A stretch of 64,000 nucleotides of DNA from Alteromonas indica (GCA_003056425.1 PYVY01000010.1:124001-188000); one strand, 5' to 3'. Numbered from the stretch's first letter, positions 17,461-27,303 are shown. Notes: generated by a model from the letters alone, not told the origin. Program-made: numbers and translations.

Positions 17461-18957
17461 GGTTACCGGAATCGCCGCTTTCTGGCGCATTTTGATATGT
17501 TGGAGCTTGTCTTGTGCGTTTGCGCACCAGTAGCATTGTGTTTGGGGCGCTTTGACCAGGGCTTTTACAAAACTTTGTTTCGCAGCTTCAAGGTGGCCGG
17601 CGGCCAGTTGCGCTTCGCCCAGACTATCCCATAAGTTACCATCTTCGGCAAAGCGCTCAACATTCAGTTTTAACACGCTTATGGCGCGCTCAGTTTTACC
17701 GGCATCAAGTAATGTAAGTCCAGCCCGGTTTAATACGTAGCGTTCACTTATTTGCTGACTGAACTTCTCGGCTATGGTCTTTGCTAACGTCGGGGCAGGC
17801 CCTTTATAAGCCATAGCAAACGCCAACACCTGGGTTACCGGGCCTGGGGCAAAGGCGGGCGGGTTGAACACATCATCAAACAGCATCAGTTCAATATTTT
17901 CGCTTACTGCAGGTGTATCTTTCATCAGCGCATTGGACGCATATAAAATGGCCAGGTCATCGTCCGGTAACCATCTAAAGTCGAAGTAGTAAACCCCATT
18001 TGAGCCATTGTGGCCTATCATTTTATTGCCTCGGGGAGAGGAAAAAATACTCCAGCCGTAGCCATAACTCTGGTTACGTTCGGCGTTTTCTACTACATGC
18101 CGGGTAGTCAGTAGTTCTACCTGCGCCTCGCTCAGTACTACATGGTTGCGTAGCGCCAGATACCAATTGTACATATCGTCAATTGACGAGATTATCCCGC
18201 CGTTGCCTTTTAGTGCCCAACTGACCTGCCCATCCGCCTTGTAACGCGACAGTGTGGTGGGGGTCATGACCACCCCGGATTTATAGCCCGCGGCGGTTAC
18301 ACTGGAGGAAGCATCAAAGGCCAGATACCCGGTGTGCATCATCCCAGCCGGCCGAAACAGCAAGGTTTGTAGGACGCGTTCGTAGTCGTCATCGGCCACC
18401 AGCTCAATAATTCTGGCCAGCAAGCTATAGCCAACATTTGAGTAATGAAATTGTTCGCCGGGGGCCGCACGCAATGGCGTCGCCATTAGCCGGTTAAAAA
18501 AGGCAGTGGTACCAATATGTTCGAAATCGCCCACGCCAAGTCCTGCAGGCAATCCCGACGTATGGGTAAGCAACTGGTGTACGGTGATGCTTTGTTTATC
18601 GTGGGGGACTTTCGGGAAAAAGCGCGCTAAGGTGTCATTGACGCTTAGTTTTTGCTGGTCTTGCAGCATGATAATCGCGGCTGCGGTAAACTGCTTAGTA
18701 ACCGAGCCAATATCAAACAGGGTGGCGGTCGTAATGGGAATATCCGAATTACGCACGGCATTACCATAGCCTTTTTTAAGCACGATATGATTACCGTTGG
18801 CCACCATAACCGCACCGGAGAAACCCTGCGTGATGCTACGCCCCAGGTAATTATCGATACGCTCAATAGCCCAGTTTTCACCCTTACGGGGGGCCTGAGC
18901 CGCAGCGCTGGAAAGCGCCAGTACCATTAATACTGCTACCCAACCGACCTTATTCAT
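17443..18957 (-). CDS. Beta-lactamase-fold serine hydrolase with TPR-like tail
   Basis: The 504-residue exported protein starts at 18957, with AGGAG just upstream, and has a signal peptide cut near S-S-A-A-A-Q-A. The penicillin-binding/class C beta-lactamase-like domain (about 30-375) has the nucleophile motif S85-V-T-K88, the Y-S-N motif (H-Y-S-N-V-G-Y) and a late H-N-G-S-N-G in place of the K-T-G box. The last 120 residues resemble tetratricopeptide helices (E-R-A-I-S-V-L-K-L, then L-W-D-S-L-G-E-A-Q-L-A-A-G-H). Such proteins act as esterases or D-amino peptidases; resistance to beta-lactams should not be assumed. Confidence 0.87.
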   Translation of the reverse strand: MNKVGWVAVLMVLALSSAAAQAPRKGENWAIERIDNYLGRSITQGFSGAVMVANGNHIVLKKGYGNAVRNSDIPITTATLFDIGSVTKQFTAAAIIMLQDQQKLSVNDTLARFFPKVPHDKQSITVHQLLTHTSGLPAGLGVGDFEHIGTTAFFNRLMATPLRAAPGEQFHYSNVGYSLLARIIELVADDDYERVLQTLLFRPAGMMHTGYLAFDASSSVTAAGYKSGVVMTPTTLSRYKADGQVSWALKGNGGIISSIDDMYNWYLALRNHVVLSEAQVELLTTRHVVENAERNQSYGYGWSIFSSPRGNKMIGHNGSNGVYYFDFRWLPDDDLAILYASNALMKDTPAVSENIELMLFDDVFNPPAFAPGPVTQVLAFAMAYKGPAPTLAKTIAEKFSQQISERYVLNRAGLTLLDAGKTERAISVLKLNVERFAEDGNLWDSLGEAQLAAGHLEAAKQSFVKALVKAPQTQCYWCANAQDKLQHIKMRQKAAIPVTSAGAG

Positions 18958-19258
18958 GCCTACTCCTATTGAAACACGGGCTAGCAAAACCCGCCATAGA
19001 CCAGCAACGATATCACAGGTTACTGAGGAAGATGCTTACGGCATCGTATTACGTCTATTTTACACCGGTATGGGGCACTATGGCGACAGTTACGCAGGGT
19101 GGATAATGATTGCTGGCAGGTAACAGTTGCCGCAACCGTCAAAACTATGCTTAACTCCCAGCCTGAGAACTCTGCTACTTACTATTCAAACAACAACATA
19201 CCTACAACGAGTTCCTGCCAATCTGTGCACTATCTTTAGCCAAACCAAGGGAGCATCT
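18958..19258. other. Divergent intergenic region, no gene seen
   Basis: This 301-nt region separates the minus-strand serine hydrolase from the plus-strand MFS gene and should hold both promoters. Reading frames in it lack ribosome sites and family resemblance. No strong hairpin or repeat is visible. Confidence 0.6.
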
Positions 19259-20452
19259 ATGAGCCGCAGGCCAATGACGATTGTGATTTTCAGCGGTTTT
19301 TTTCTGCTGGGTATGTTGTTTATTATGTGGGGCATTTTACTGCCTGACATTGCTGCAGATATGGCGATGTCTGAGCTGGTCAGCGGGGCGTTTTTCCTGC
19401 TGTTTTCGCTGGGTATGATGCTGGGCGCTATTATTGGCGGGAAGTATGTTAGCCGGTTCGATTTTCTTACTTTGCTTACCTGGCTATGTATCACTGATGC
19501 CGTTTTGCTGTTTATTATGGCGTTACTGCAAGACAAGGTCAGCTTGCTTATCGCGGCGTTCGCAGTAGGTATTGTCAGTTCCAGTATTATTACTATTGGG
19601 CATACGCTGATCGCCAGGCTCTACGCACAAAAACGTTTCGCCATGATGGGTATCATGGATTTCATGTTTAGCCTGGGCACCTTCGCGGCATCGTTTTATG
19701 TCACCCTTATTTACAACGTGGTACATGACTGGCGTTGGCCCATCCGTATAGTCACGGTGTTGTTACTGGTTCTTGCGCTGTATACGCATTTTGCTGCGCG
19801 TTCCCAAAAGAAGTTGCTAAAAGATACGCCCAAAGAACCCGTGGTGACCCTGCGCTATGGCGATATTATCCGCCAGCCGGTATTTTTACTGCTGGCGCTG
19901 GTCAGTTTTGGGTATGGCGCGCTGGAGTTTGGTAATGCTAACTGGTTTGTTAGTTATGCTCAGCAGGGCGTGGGCTTTAGTGGTGATGACTCACGGTATT
20001 TGCTGGCCTTTTTTACCGCCGGCATGGTGATAAGTCGTCTGATTTTTGCCTATTTTCTTCGTTTCTTCAGTATTCACCGGCTGACTGTGATTATGGCAAC
20101 GCTAAGCCTGGCCGGGGCGCTGGGCATAAAAGTTGCCGATACCTTTATGCTTATTGGTAGTGCGAATTTGTTACTGGGTTTAGGGCTGGGCGGCCTGTTT
20201 CCGCTGGTGCTGTCTTCCGCAATGAATATAGCGCCGGAAAAAGGCCCGGTTTTATCCGGTATCACTATTATCGGAAATTCGTTTGGCGTCCAGGTGTCTT
20301 CTTTTGCTACCGGCGTATGGGCTAACTTCGCGCCCCTGACCATCGCGTTTTGGGTGATACCAATGGCTGCAGTGTGGATGTGGGGGGCGGCTTGGTTTTA
20401 TTCACGTCAGCTCAAAACTATTAACTTATCGGCTAGCCAGGACACGGCTTAA
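19259..20452 (+). CDS. Major facilitator superfamily transporter
   Basis: The 397-residue integral membrane protein has about twelve hydrophobic segments. I start it at 19259, where GGGAG precedes the ATG; the longer frame adds a hydrophilic leader. The first half has [19 protein letters not shown], an A-motif-like loop with little charge conservation. The overall pattern recalls FucP/TsgA-type MFS proteins, but the substrate cannot be read from sequence. The gene is convergent with envZ and overlaps its end by 4 nt. Confidence 0.87.
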   Translation: MSRRPMTIVIFSGFFLLGMLFIMWGILLPDIAADMAMSELVSGAFFLLFSLGMMLGAIIGGKYVSRFDFLTLLTWLCITDAVLLFIMALLQDKVSLLIAAFAVGIVSSSIITIGHTLIARLYAQKRFAMMGIMDFMFSLGTFAASFYVTLIYNVVHDWRWPIRIVTVLLLVLALYTHFAARSQKKLLKDTPKEPVVTLRYGDIIRQPVFLLLALVSFGYGALEFGNANWFVSYAQQGVGFSGDDSRYLLAFFTAGMVISRLIFAYFLRFFSIHRLTVIMATLSLAGALGIKVADTFMLIGSANLLLGLGLGGLFPLVLSSAMNIAPEKGPVLSGITIIGNSFGVQVSSFATGVWANFAPLTIAFWVIPMAAVWMWGAAWFYSRQLKTINLSASQDTA

Positions 20453-21759
20453 GCAGGCAGCCAAAACTCGGCAATCAGGCCTTGTTGAGGGTGGTTGCGT
20501 AGCGTAATGTCACCATTGTGGCTATTAACAATACGTCGGGTGATAGCCAGCCCCAACCCGGAGCCGGTACTGCCACGGGCGCTATCGGCCTGGGTAAACG
20601 GTAAGAACATGGCATGCAGGGTGTCTTCCGCTATACCACTGCCGAAGTCACGCACTTTACAATACACCCGCTTTTTATTGGCATCGTAAAAACTGGTAAC
20701 GGTTATTTTATCGCTGCCATAGCGAAATGCGTTTTCAATCAGGTTATCCAGTACCCGTTTAATGGCGGTTCGGCCTAGCATTATCAGCGGCAAGGGGGTT
20801 AGTTTAAGCTCAATATGATGACTTTCTTCTATATGCCGGGCCTGGGTAAGTTCGCGGATTAATGCGTTTAAGTCACTAGGCTCTTGCTGGCCGATCGTAT
20901 CCATTCGAGCATAGTCAATAAACTGGTCGATAATCGCGTTCATATCTTCAATATCATTGACGATACCTTCGCGTATCCAGTCACTTTCTTCTGGCAACAT
21001 TTCTGTGGCCAGGCGGATGCGCGTCAGCGGCGTGCGTAAGTCGTGGGAGATGCCTGCCGTCATCACCGTGCGATCCTGCTCCAGTTGCGCGATGCCCTGA
21101 TTCATTCGGTTAAACGCCCGGGTTACTTCAATAATCTCACTGCTGCCCTGCTCGCTCAGCGGGGGGGGAATTTGTCCTTTACCGACCTGTAGTGCGGCGC
21201 GCTGTAACGCATGCAAGGGCCGGTTCAGCCGGCGTACGAACAGCCATCCACCTAAAACACTTAAAATACCAATAACCATCAAATAAATTGTCAGCGGGGA
21301 AACATTTGCTTCAGCCCAGCCAGTTAAGGGAATACTGAGCCAGATATCCGGATGGGTCGATAGCGAGATCCACACCCGATAAGGGCGATTTACGTTTTCA
21401 TCAGCAGCCGGGGTACTGATTCTTACATCTGTCTTTTGTTGTAGCTGGGCGGAGACCTGATTAGACATAAACCGGTAACTGGTGGCATCAGCCAGCCCCT
21501 GGTTCAACGCCTGTTGCTGGGTGAGTATGCCTATGCCTGTGGCCTCGCTGTAAGCCCGCTTCACGGCTTTTGAACTTTGCAGTACATCTTTGGCCAGCAT
21601 GCTTTGCACCTGGGTGGCCAGTAAGCTGTTTATCTGGGCAGAGGTAGGGCGTATAAAATAATAGGTAACCGATAGATAGGACACCACCTGGTTTATTAGC
21701 AGTAAGAGGCCAATCAGCAATACAGTTTGGCCAAATGCACTTTTAGGAAGTAATCGCAT
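20449..21759 (-). CDS. envZ: Osmosensor-type histidine kinase EnvZ
   Basis: The 436-residue inner-membrane sensor kinase has two membrane helices (about 11-36 and 157-176) around a periplasmic domain and a HAMP linker (about 176-230). The phosphoacceptor box is G-I-S-H239[10 protein letters not shown], an exact EnvZ-type H box. The ATP-binding domain has N-L-I-E-N-A-F-R-Y, the D-F-G-S-G-I-A loop and G-S-G-L-G-L-A-I. It lies 18 nt after ompR in the usual ompR-envZ order. The periplasmic domain does not obviously match that of enterobacteria, so the stimulus may differ. Confidence 0.9.
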   Translation of the reverse strand: MRLLPKSAFGQTVLLIGLLLLINQVVSYLSVTYYFIRPTSAQINSLLATQVQSMLAKDVLQSSKAVKRAYSEATGIGILTQQQALNQGLADATSYRFMSNQVSAQLQQKTDVRISTPAADENVNRPYRVWISLSTHPDIWLSIPLTGWAEANVSPLTIYLMVIGILSVLGGWLFVRRLNRPLHALQRAALQVGKGQIPPPLSEQGSSEIIEVTRAFNRMNQGIAQLEQDRTVMTAGISHDLRTPLTRIRLATEMLPEESDWIREGIVNDIEDMNAIIDQFIDYARMDTIGQQEPSDLNALIRELTQARHIEESHHIELKLTPLPLIMLGRTAIKRVLDNLIENAFRYGSDKITVTSFYDANKKRVYCKVRDFGSGIAEDTLHAMFLPFTQADSARGSTGSGLGLAITRRIVNSHNGDITLRNHPQQGLIAEFWLPA

Positions 21760-21777
21760 GCTTATAGCCGAGCCCCC

Positions 21778-22503
21778 TCAGGCCTGGGTTTCGCCGTCAG
21801 GTACAAAGACGTAGCCTAAACCCCATACGGTTTGAATATAACGCGGGCTGGTAGGGTCTTTTTCTAACATTCGGCGTAACCGCGACACCTGCACATCAAT
21901 ACTGCGTTCCAGAGCACTGTAGTCGCGTCCCCGGGCCAGGTTCATAAGTTTATCCCGCGATAACGGCTCGCGGGGATGCGTAACCAATGATTTAAGTACG
22001 GCAAATTCGCCGCTGGTAAGCGATAACGGTTTACCGGCGTCCGACATCTCACGGGTGGCCAGGTTAAGCCGGTAGCTACCAAATTCAACTATTTGCTCTC
22101 CCCGGGCCGGGGCCCCCGGAGCATCATTGATTTTGCGGCGTAAAACAGCCTTGGTGCGGGCCAACAACTCGCGAGGGTTAAATGGCTTGGGAAGGTAGTC
22201 GTCGGCGCCCATTTCCAACCCGATGATGCGGTCGACCTCATCGCCTTTCGCGGTCAGCATGATGATAGGAAGCTCGTTTTGCGACTGTCGCAGGCGTCGG
22301 CAAATAGAGAGCCCATCTTCGCCGGGTAACATCAAGTCCAGCACCATCAGGTGAAAATTTTCACGTTCCAGCAACCGGTCCATTTGTTCGGCGTTGGCAG
22401 CACTGCGTACCTGATACCCTTGTTCAACCAGATAGCGTTCGAGCAAGGCCCGCAGCCGCATGTCATCATCAACAACCAGTATTTTCGAGGTTTCCTGACC
22501 CAT
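21778..22503 (-). CDS. ompR: Response regulator OmpR
   Basis: The 241-residue protein has a receiver domain (about 8-120) with the acidic pocket D12-D13, phosphoacceptor D56 (V-L-D-L-M-L-P-G), the conserved threonine (L-T-A-K-G) and K106-type lysine (P-K-P-F-N-P). The winged-helix DNA-binding domain (about 140-236) ends with Y-I-Q-T-V-W-G-L-G-Y-V-F-V-P-D-G. This matches OmpR closely. It is the partner of the downstream EnvZ and lies 107 nt after the nhaD stop. Confidence 0.95.
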   Translation of the reverse strand: MGQETSKILVVDDDMRLRALLERYLVEQGYQVRSAANAEQMDRLLERENFHLMVLDLMLPGEDGLSICRRLRQSQNELPIIMLTAKGDEVDRIIGLEMGADDYLPKPFNPRELLARTKAVLRRKINDAPGAPARGEQIVEFGSYRLNLATREMSDAGKPLSLTSGEFAVLKSLVTHPREPLSRDKLMNLARGRDYSALERSIDVQVSRLRRMLEKDPTSPRYIQTVWGLGYVFVPDGETQA

Positions 22504-22542
22504 AGTGTGTTACCCGCTTTTTTCTTTCACTATAACCACAAA

Positions 22543-22580
22543 CCAGCGTTGCTCCAATGTTTTAGCGCAACGCTGGGGGA
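22543..22580 (-). terminator. Hairpin between nhaD and ompR, possible terminator
   Basis: A 10-bp perfect stem (CCAGCGTTGC with GCAACGCTGG, 14-nt loop) lies just after nhaD. On the minus strand it is followed by TTTGTGGTTAT, a poor T-run. Partial termination or mRNA protection is possible. Confidence 0.5.
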
Positions 22581-22609
22581 TCGGGAGTGTTACAAATGTT
22601 GTCAGTCAG

Positions 22610-23851
22610 TTATAAAGCTAATGGGGAAACTACCAACACCATGCCATAACCTGCCAGGTAGGCCAGTAACAGTAAGGCACTAAACTTACTGTAAGTGGCA
22701 AAGGTTAACCCCTTCACTTTACTCATGGTAACGATGCCTGCGGCAGAGCCGATGACCAACAACGAACCGCCCACGCCGACGGCATAGGTCAGGCCCATCC
22801 ACTGGGTGGTGGTCATGGTAATGTTTGCTTTCAACAGGGCGGCGGTCAGCGGCACGTTGTCAATCATCGACGATAAAATGCCCATTATCAGGTTGGCATA
22901 AATAGGGTCAAACAGACTGTATATCTGCAGTAGCGCATCCAGCGCTTCAATATGCTGCAACATGCCCACCAGCAGCAGTACGCCTAAGAAGAACAGCAAG
23001 GTATCGAATTCAATCAACCGAATGTAATCCAGAATAGGATCGTCGTCCTTTTCCTCACCCATAAACGTGGCGATTAAAAACATCACTGCCATACCAGCTA
23101 AAAACGACAGCATAGGAGGGATAGCGAAAAAGACATTACCTAGCAGGGTACACACTATAGTCAGCAGAAATGCCGCCGCAATAACATAGTCCACCGGGTT
23201 GGTCTGGTGATGTACTTTGCGAATTTTAACCACCCCTGACAGGCCAAAGCTCAGGCAGGTAGCCAGCAACATCACGGCGACAAAAGAGGGCAGTATAAGC
23301 ACCAGGAGTTGGGTAATGGTTACTTTACCCTCTAGAAATATCATTAAGGTGGTAACATCGCCAGTGATCAACGATACCCCGCCTGAATTCACCGCAAAAA
23401 CCACCAACACCGCAAACCGTAGTGTTTGATTAAGGGGGAGACCTAACGACAGAACTAATGCTACCGACACCAGTGTGGCGGTTATATTGTCGGCCAGGGA
23501 GGAAAAGCAGAAGCTGAACAGGGCTGTGGCAAACAGCAACTTTTTCAGGCTGATTTTGCCAGGCATAATCAGATTGAGCATGTTTTCAATCAGACCTTTG
23601 CGATTTAAATAGGCCACAAAGGTCATCGCGGCGACCAGGAATAACCACAACGACGAAATTTCTGTGATGTTGTGCTCCAGGCTCTCCTGCACTAACGGCA
23701 ACTGCGCTGCCGATGCATTAATAAACAGTAAAATCCACGCCAATGTACCAAAAAACAAGGTGGTTTTAGCCTTATTTACGTGTATTACTTCTTCAAATAC
23801 AACACCCGCCAATGCCAACACGGCAAGGGCAATAAGAACATAATCTAGCAT
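22610..23851 (-). CDS. nhaD: Na+/H+ antiporter NhaD
   Basis: The 413-residue inner-membrane protein belongs to the ion transporter superfamily and resembles the NhaD antiporters of Vibrio and other halophiles, which expel sodium at alkaline pH. About twelve hydrophobic segments are seen. Characteristic stretches are F-S-S-L-A-D-N-I-T-A-T-L and its counterpart S-S-M-I-D-N-V-P-L-T-A-A-L in the second half, the paired half-helix motifs with membrane aspartate and asparagine. I start it at 23851 (M-L-D-Y-V-L-I), although the ribosome site is weak; a longer frame adds 17 non-hydrophobic residues. Confidence 0.88.
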   Translation of the reverse strand: MLDYVLIALAVLALAGVVFEEVIHVNKAKTTLFFGTLAWILLFINASAAQLPLVQESLEHNITEISSLWLFLVAAMTFVAYLNRKGLIENMLNLIMPGKISLKKLLFATALFSFCFSSLADNITATLVSVALVLSLGLPLNQTLRFAVLVVFAVNSGGVSLITGDVTTLMIFLEGKVTITQLLVLILPSFVAVMLLATCLSFGLSGVVKIRKVHHQTNPVDYVIAAAFLLTIVCTLLGNVFFAIPPMLSFLAGMAVMFLIATFMGEEKDDDPILDYIRLIEFDTLLFFLGVLLLVGMLQHIEALDALLQIYSLFDPIYANLIMGILSSMIDNVPLTAALLKANITMTTTQWMGLTYAVGVGGSLLVIGSAAGIVTMSKVKGLTFATYSKFSALLLLAYLAGYGMVLVVSPLAL

Positions 23852-24049
23852 AGGGGGTAACCCGGAAAAAGGAAGGCGGCAATGGTACGCCGAGCAGCGC
23901 ACAATAGCAGGTATTGTGCGTTGAAATTACAGGTATTTTCGCCGTATTTCCCGGGCTTTAAAGAGGCCTGTGACAAAGGCTAATAGGGTGTGAAAACGGT
24001 GTTGTATACGACGCGCAAAGGTTAACCAAAAGGCAACAAAGGCCGTGAC

Positions 24050-24952
24050 TTAATCGGTGCTTATCCAGTCCATCTGATGGCCCGCCCGACGCTTTTTATC
24101 CAATATTTCTTCAATCAATGGAGTGAGGATAAGCTCCATGGCCAGGCCCATTTTGCCACCCGGTACCACCAGTGTATTGATACGCGACATAAAAGAGCCA
24201 TCAATCATCTGCAACAGATAAGGGAAATTCACATTGCGCATTTCACGACGAAAACGCACCACCACAAAACTTTCGTCCTGCGAGGGAATTTCGCGGGCGC
24301 TAAACGGGTTAGATGTATCCACCGTAGGGACACGCTGAAAATTGACATGGGTACGCGAAAACTGTGGGGTAATATAATGAAAATAATCATCCAGCCCACG
24401 TACAATGCTACTCATTACCGCTTCGCGGGAATGGCCGCGATCAGTGGTGTCGCGCACTATTTTCTGAATCCATTCCAAATTTACTATCGGCACCATGCCT
24501 ACCAGCAAGTCAACGCACTGGGCAACATCGTTATCTTCGGTTTTCACGCCGCCATGTAAGCCTTCGTAAAAAAGCAGATCTGTATTTTGCGGTAATTCCT
24601 GCCACGGCGTAAAAGTGCCTGGCATCTGGTTAAACGGCACCGCTTCATCGAAGGTATGCAAATACTGTCGGTACTGGCCCTGACCAGTTTGGGCATACTC
24701 GGTGAACAATGACTCGAGTAAATCAAAGTCATTCGCTTTGGGGCCAAAATAACTAATATGACGACCCTGCTCCTGGGCTTTGCGAATTTCTACTTCCATT
24801 TCTGGCCGGGTAAACCGGTGGAAGCTGTCACCGCCAACTACCGCTGCATTGACATTCAGGTTTCTGAAAATGTGTCGTATTGCATTGGTGGTGGTGGTCG
24901 TGCCGGCACCGGATGAACCCGTGATGGCAATAATAGGATGTTTTACAGACAT
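24050..24952 (-). CDS. Phosphoribulokinase-type kinase (PrkB-like)
   Basis: The 300-residue protein matches the proteobacterial phosphoribulokinase/uridine kinase family. The P-loop is G-S-S-G-A-G-T-T at 12-19, where the usual Walker lysine is replaced by threonine, as is typical of this type. Further motifs are G-G-D-S-F-H-R-F (substrate-binding) and L-L-F-Y-E-G-L-H-G-G (Walker B-like). No RuBisCO or other Calvin gene is nearby, so a photosynthetic role is unlikely; heterotrophic gammaproteobacteria commonly carry such a gene of unclear function. It stands alone between purD and nhaD. Confidence 0.88.
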   Translation of the reverse strand: MSVKHPIIAITGSSGAGTTTTTNAIRHIFRNLNVNAAVVGGDSFHRFTRPEMEVEIRKAQEQGRHISYFGPKANDFDLLESLFTEYAQTGQGQYRQYLHTFDEAVPFNQMPGTFTPWQELPQNTDLLFYEGLHGGVKTEDNDVAQCVDLLVGMVPIVNLEWIQKIVRDTTDRGHSREAVMSSIVRGLDDYFHYITPQFSRTHVNFQRVPTVDTSNPFSAREIPSQDESFVVVRFRREMRNVNFPYLLQMIDGSFMSRINTLVVPGGKMGLAMELILTPLIEEILDKKRRAGHQMDWISTD

Positions 24953-25141
24953 ACGGTTTGTTGTGCTCGAAGCCGGACCCTAGTTATAAGCTGGCTGAGG
25001 CGATTAATCAAGAGCCTGCCTAAATAGGAAGTTGAATAAAATAGCTGCTAAAAGGCATGAAAATGCCAGCAAACTGGCCTGTAGATAGCTTTTTAAAGCG
25101 ATGGCAGAAATATTACTAATATCATATGTAAGGGATAAACT

Positions 25142-25169
25142 AGCAGAGGAAAGTTGGTTTTCCTCTGCT
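25142..25169 (-). terminator. Hairpin after purD, probable terminator
   Basis: A nine-base-pair stem (AGCAGAGGA with TCCTCTGCT, 10-nt loop) begins 16 nt after the purD stop. The following minus-strand bases AGTTTATCC give only a weak T-run, so termination may be partial. The rest of the gap up to 24953 shows no gene. Confidence 0.5.
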
Positions 25170-25184
25170 TCACCCTGCTGGGCA

Positions 25185-26474
25185 CTATGCCTGACTTTCC
25201 CGGGCAATCGCGCGATGTGCAATATCTGTTCTGAAGTAAACGTCTTGCCAGTTGATACAGTTAACCAACGCATAGGCGTGTTGTTGTGCTGCAGTGACAT
25301 TTGGCCCCAATGCGGTAGCACATAACACCCGGCCACCACTGGTCACAATCGCGTCCTGCTGCAGGCTGGTGCCGGCATGAAAAATTTTGCCATCCAGTTT
25401 AGCCGCCGAATCCAACCCGCTGATCACGGCGCCCTTCTCGTAGCTTCCCGGATAACCACCGGCCGCTAATACCACACCGACCGCCGCACGCTCATCAAAC
25501 TCAATTTGCTGGCCGGCCAACTCGCCTTTGCTGGCCGCCAGGCACAGCGCTACCAGATCAGACTGCAAACGCAGCATAATGGGCTGGGTTTCGGGGTCGC
25601 CAAAACGGCAATTATATTCAATTACCTTTGGGGTGCCATCCGCCATTATCATCAGGCCAGCATACAGAAAGCCTTTGTAGGGATAACCCTCCTCAGCCAT
25701 ACCTTGCACGGTAGGTAAAATAACTTCGTCCATTACCCGCTGGTGAATTTGCGGCGTTACCACTGGAGCGGGAGAGTATGCGCCCATTCCCCCGGTGTTA
25801 GGGCCTCTGTCGCCGTTGGCAGCACGCTTATGATCCTGACTGGTAGCGAAAGGCAGTACATTTTTACCGTCCACCATCACAATAAAAGAAGCTTCTTCAC
25901 CATCCAGGTACTCTTCAATCACGACCCGACTACCTGCCTCGCCAAAGGCGTTGCCAGCCAGCATGTCGCGAATAGCAGCTTCTGCTTCTTCCAATGTCAT
26001 GGCCACAATCACGCCTTTACCTGCGGCTAAGCCATCTGCCTTAACCACAATCGGCGCGCCTTTTTCCTGCACATAGGCCAGGGCGGGCTCAATTTCGGTA
26101 AAGTTTTGATAGTCCGCGGTAGGAATAGCATGACGCGCCAGAAAATCCTTAGTGAACGCTTTCGAACCCTCTAGTTGAGCGGCTGCTTGAGACGGCCCGA
26201 AAATGGGCTGACCAGCTGCCTCGAAAGCATCGACTACACCTGCTACCAGCGGCGCTTCAGGGCCAACAATAGTCAGTCCCACCTGGTTTTGTTGAGCAAA
26301 GTTAAGCAGCCCATCAATATCAGTGGCTGCAATATCGACATTTTGTAAACCGGTTTCGGTTGCGGTGCCAGCATTCCCCGGCGCCACAAATACGGTCTTG
26401 ACCAAAGTAGACTGGGCGGCTTTCCAGCTTAGCGCATGTTCGCGGCCACCGCCGCCAATAACAAGTACATTCAT
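25185..26474 (-). CDS. purD: Phosphoribosylamine--glycine ligase (GARS)
   Basis: PurD catalyses the second step of purine synthesis, joining phosphoribosylamine and glycine with ATP. The 429-residue protein starts with V-L-V-I-G-G-G-G-R-E-H-A-L-S-W-K, the family N-terminus. The ATP-grasp core has A-D-G-L-A-A-G-K-G-V and the metal-binding E-Y-N-C-R-F-G-D-P-E-T-Q-P near residue 290. Length is normal. It follows an exported methyltransferase gene and purH on the same strand, so purH-methyltransferase-purD may be partly co-transcribed. Confidence 0.97.
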   Translation of the reverse strand: MNVLVIGGGGREHALSWKAAQSTLVKTVFVAPGNAGTATETGLQNVDIAATDIDGLLNFAQQNQVGLTIVGPEAPLVAGVVDAFEAAGQPIFGPSQAAAQLEGSKAFTKDFLARHAIPTADYQNFTEIEPALAYVQEKGAPIVVKADGLAAGKGVIVAMTLEEAEAAIRDMLAGNAFGEAGSRVVIEEYLDGEEASFIVMVDGKNVLPFATSQDHKRAANGDRGPNTGGMGAYSPAPVVTPQIHQRVMDEVILPTVQGMAEEGYPYKGFLYAGLMIMADGTPKVIEYNCRFGDPETQPIMLRLQSDLVALCLAASKGELAGQQIEFDERAAVGVVLAAGGYPGSYEKGAVISGLDSAAKLDGKIFHAGTSLQQDAIVTSGGRVLCATALGPNVTAAQQHAYALVNCINWQDVYFRTDIAHRAIARESQA

Positions 26475-26487
26475 TCAACGTGTTCCG

Positions 26488-27303
26488 TTATTTTGGTTTA
26501 ACAAATTTAAGGGTCATACGGTTACTCTCACCAATGGCCAGATATTTATCCTGGTCCTGATCGTTAAGCCGAAGCGAGGGGGGTAAAGTCCAGACCCCTT
26601 TGGGGTGATCAGAGGTATCCAGCGGGTTGGCGTTAATCGCGCTTTCTGCTTCAAGCTTGAAACCAGCCGCTTCAGCCGCTTTCACAACCACCGATTTTTT
26701 CATGTAACCGCTTTTTTCCATTTGGCCATCGGCGTAGGATTCAGGAAGTTGGTGTTCTACCAGTCCCAACACGCCGCCAGGCTTCAAGGCTTTAAAAAAC
26801 GCGTTAAAAGCGTTACTCATACCGTCTTCGCCAGCGTTAAAATACCAGTTATGCACGTTACGAAAGGTCAAGACGACATCAGCACTACCTGGCTTGGCGA
26901 TGTCCAGGGCATCAGTGGGGTCAAAAGCGGTAATTTGAATACCTTTGTAGGGAGCGTGCTCGGCTACTTTTTGCTTAAACTGGCTAAGGGATTCGCGGTA
27001 ATAATCGCGGGTGTCACTGTCTACATGAAAATGGGCGGCAATCAATTGGCCATCCTTGCCTACTAGCGGAGCCAGAATATCTGTATACCAACCGCCGCCG
27101 GGCCATATTTCGACGACTGTATCCGAGGACTCAACGCCAAAGAATCGTAAGGTTTGTTGCGGATTACGAAATTCATCCCGTAGTTTTGCGTCGGCAGAGC
27201 GGTGCTCGCTTTTTACTGCATCACTAATGGGGTCGGCAACGGCGGCCGAAGCTACTGACATTGCCAGCACAGAAGCGGCAACTAAACGCATGGTGTGTTT
27301 CAT
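26488..27303 (-). CDS. Exported SAM-dependent methyltransferase (COG4798-like)
   Basis: The 271-residue protein has a signal peptide (basic M-K-H-T-M-R, hydrophobic core, cleavage near S-A-A-V-A-D) followed by a class I methyltransferase-like fold. The motif I region is V-V-E-I-W-P-G-G-G-W-Y-T, with an aromatic-rich variant of the glycine motif. The acidic tip and A-D-V-V-L-T-F-R-N-V-H-N-W follow. It resembles predicted methyltransferases of COG4798. A periplasmic location is odd because SAM is cytoplasmic, so it may bind another ligand. It lies 14 nt upstream of purD. Confidence 0.83.
   Translation of the reverse strand: MKHTMRLVAASVLAMSVASAAVADPISDAVKSEHRSADAKLRDEFRNPQQTLRFFGVESSDTVVEIWPGGGWYTDILAPLVGKDGQLIAAHFHVDSDTRDYYRESLSQFKQKVAEHAPYKGIQITAFDPTDALDIAKPGSADVVLTFRNVHNWYFNAGEDGMSNAFNAFFKALKPGGVLGLVEHQLPESYADGQMEKSGYMKKSVVVKAAEAAGFKLEAESAINANPLDTSDHPKGVWTLPPSLRLNDQDQDKYLAIGESNRMTLKFVKPK

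Noticed and set aside
17443..18957. A beta-lactam resistance gene
   Set aside because: The protein has the class C beta-lactamase fold but lacks a clear K-T-G box and carries a TPR-like tail, as in esterase or peptidase relatives.
24050..24952. Evidence for autotrophy from the phosphoribulokinase gene
   Set aside because: No RuBisCO or other Calvin gene is present, and this kinase type is common in heterotrophic gammaproteobacteria.
25004..25339. A 111-codon minus-strand frame with a hydrophobic C-terminus, overlapping the 3' end of purD
   Set aside because: More than a third of it is purD in another frame, the start has no ribosome site, and it crosses the probable purD terminator hairpin.
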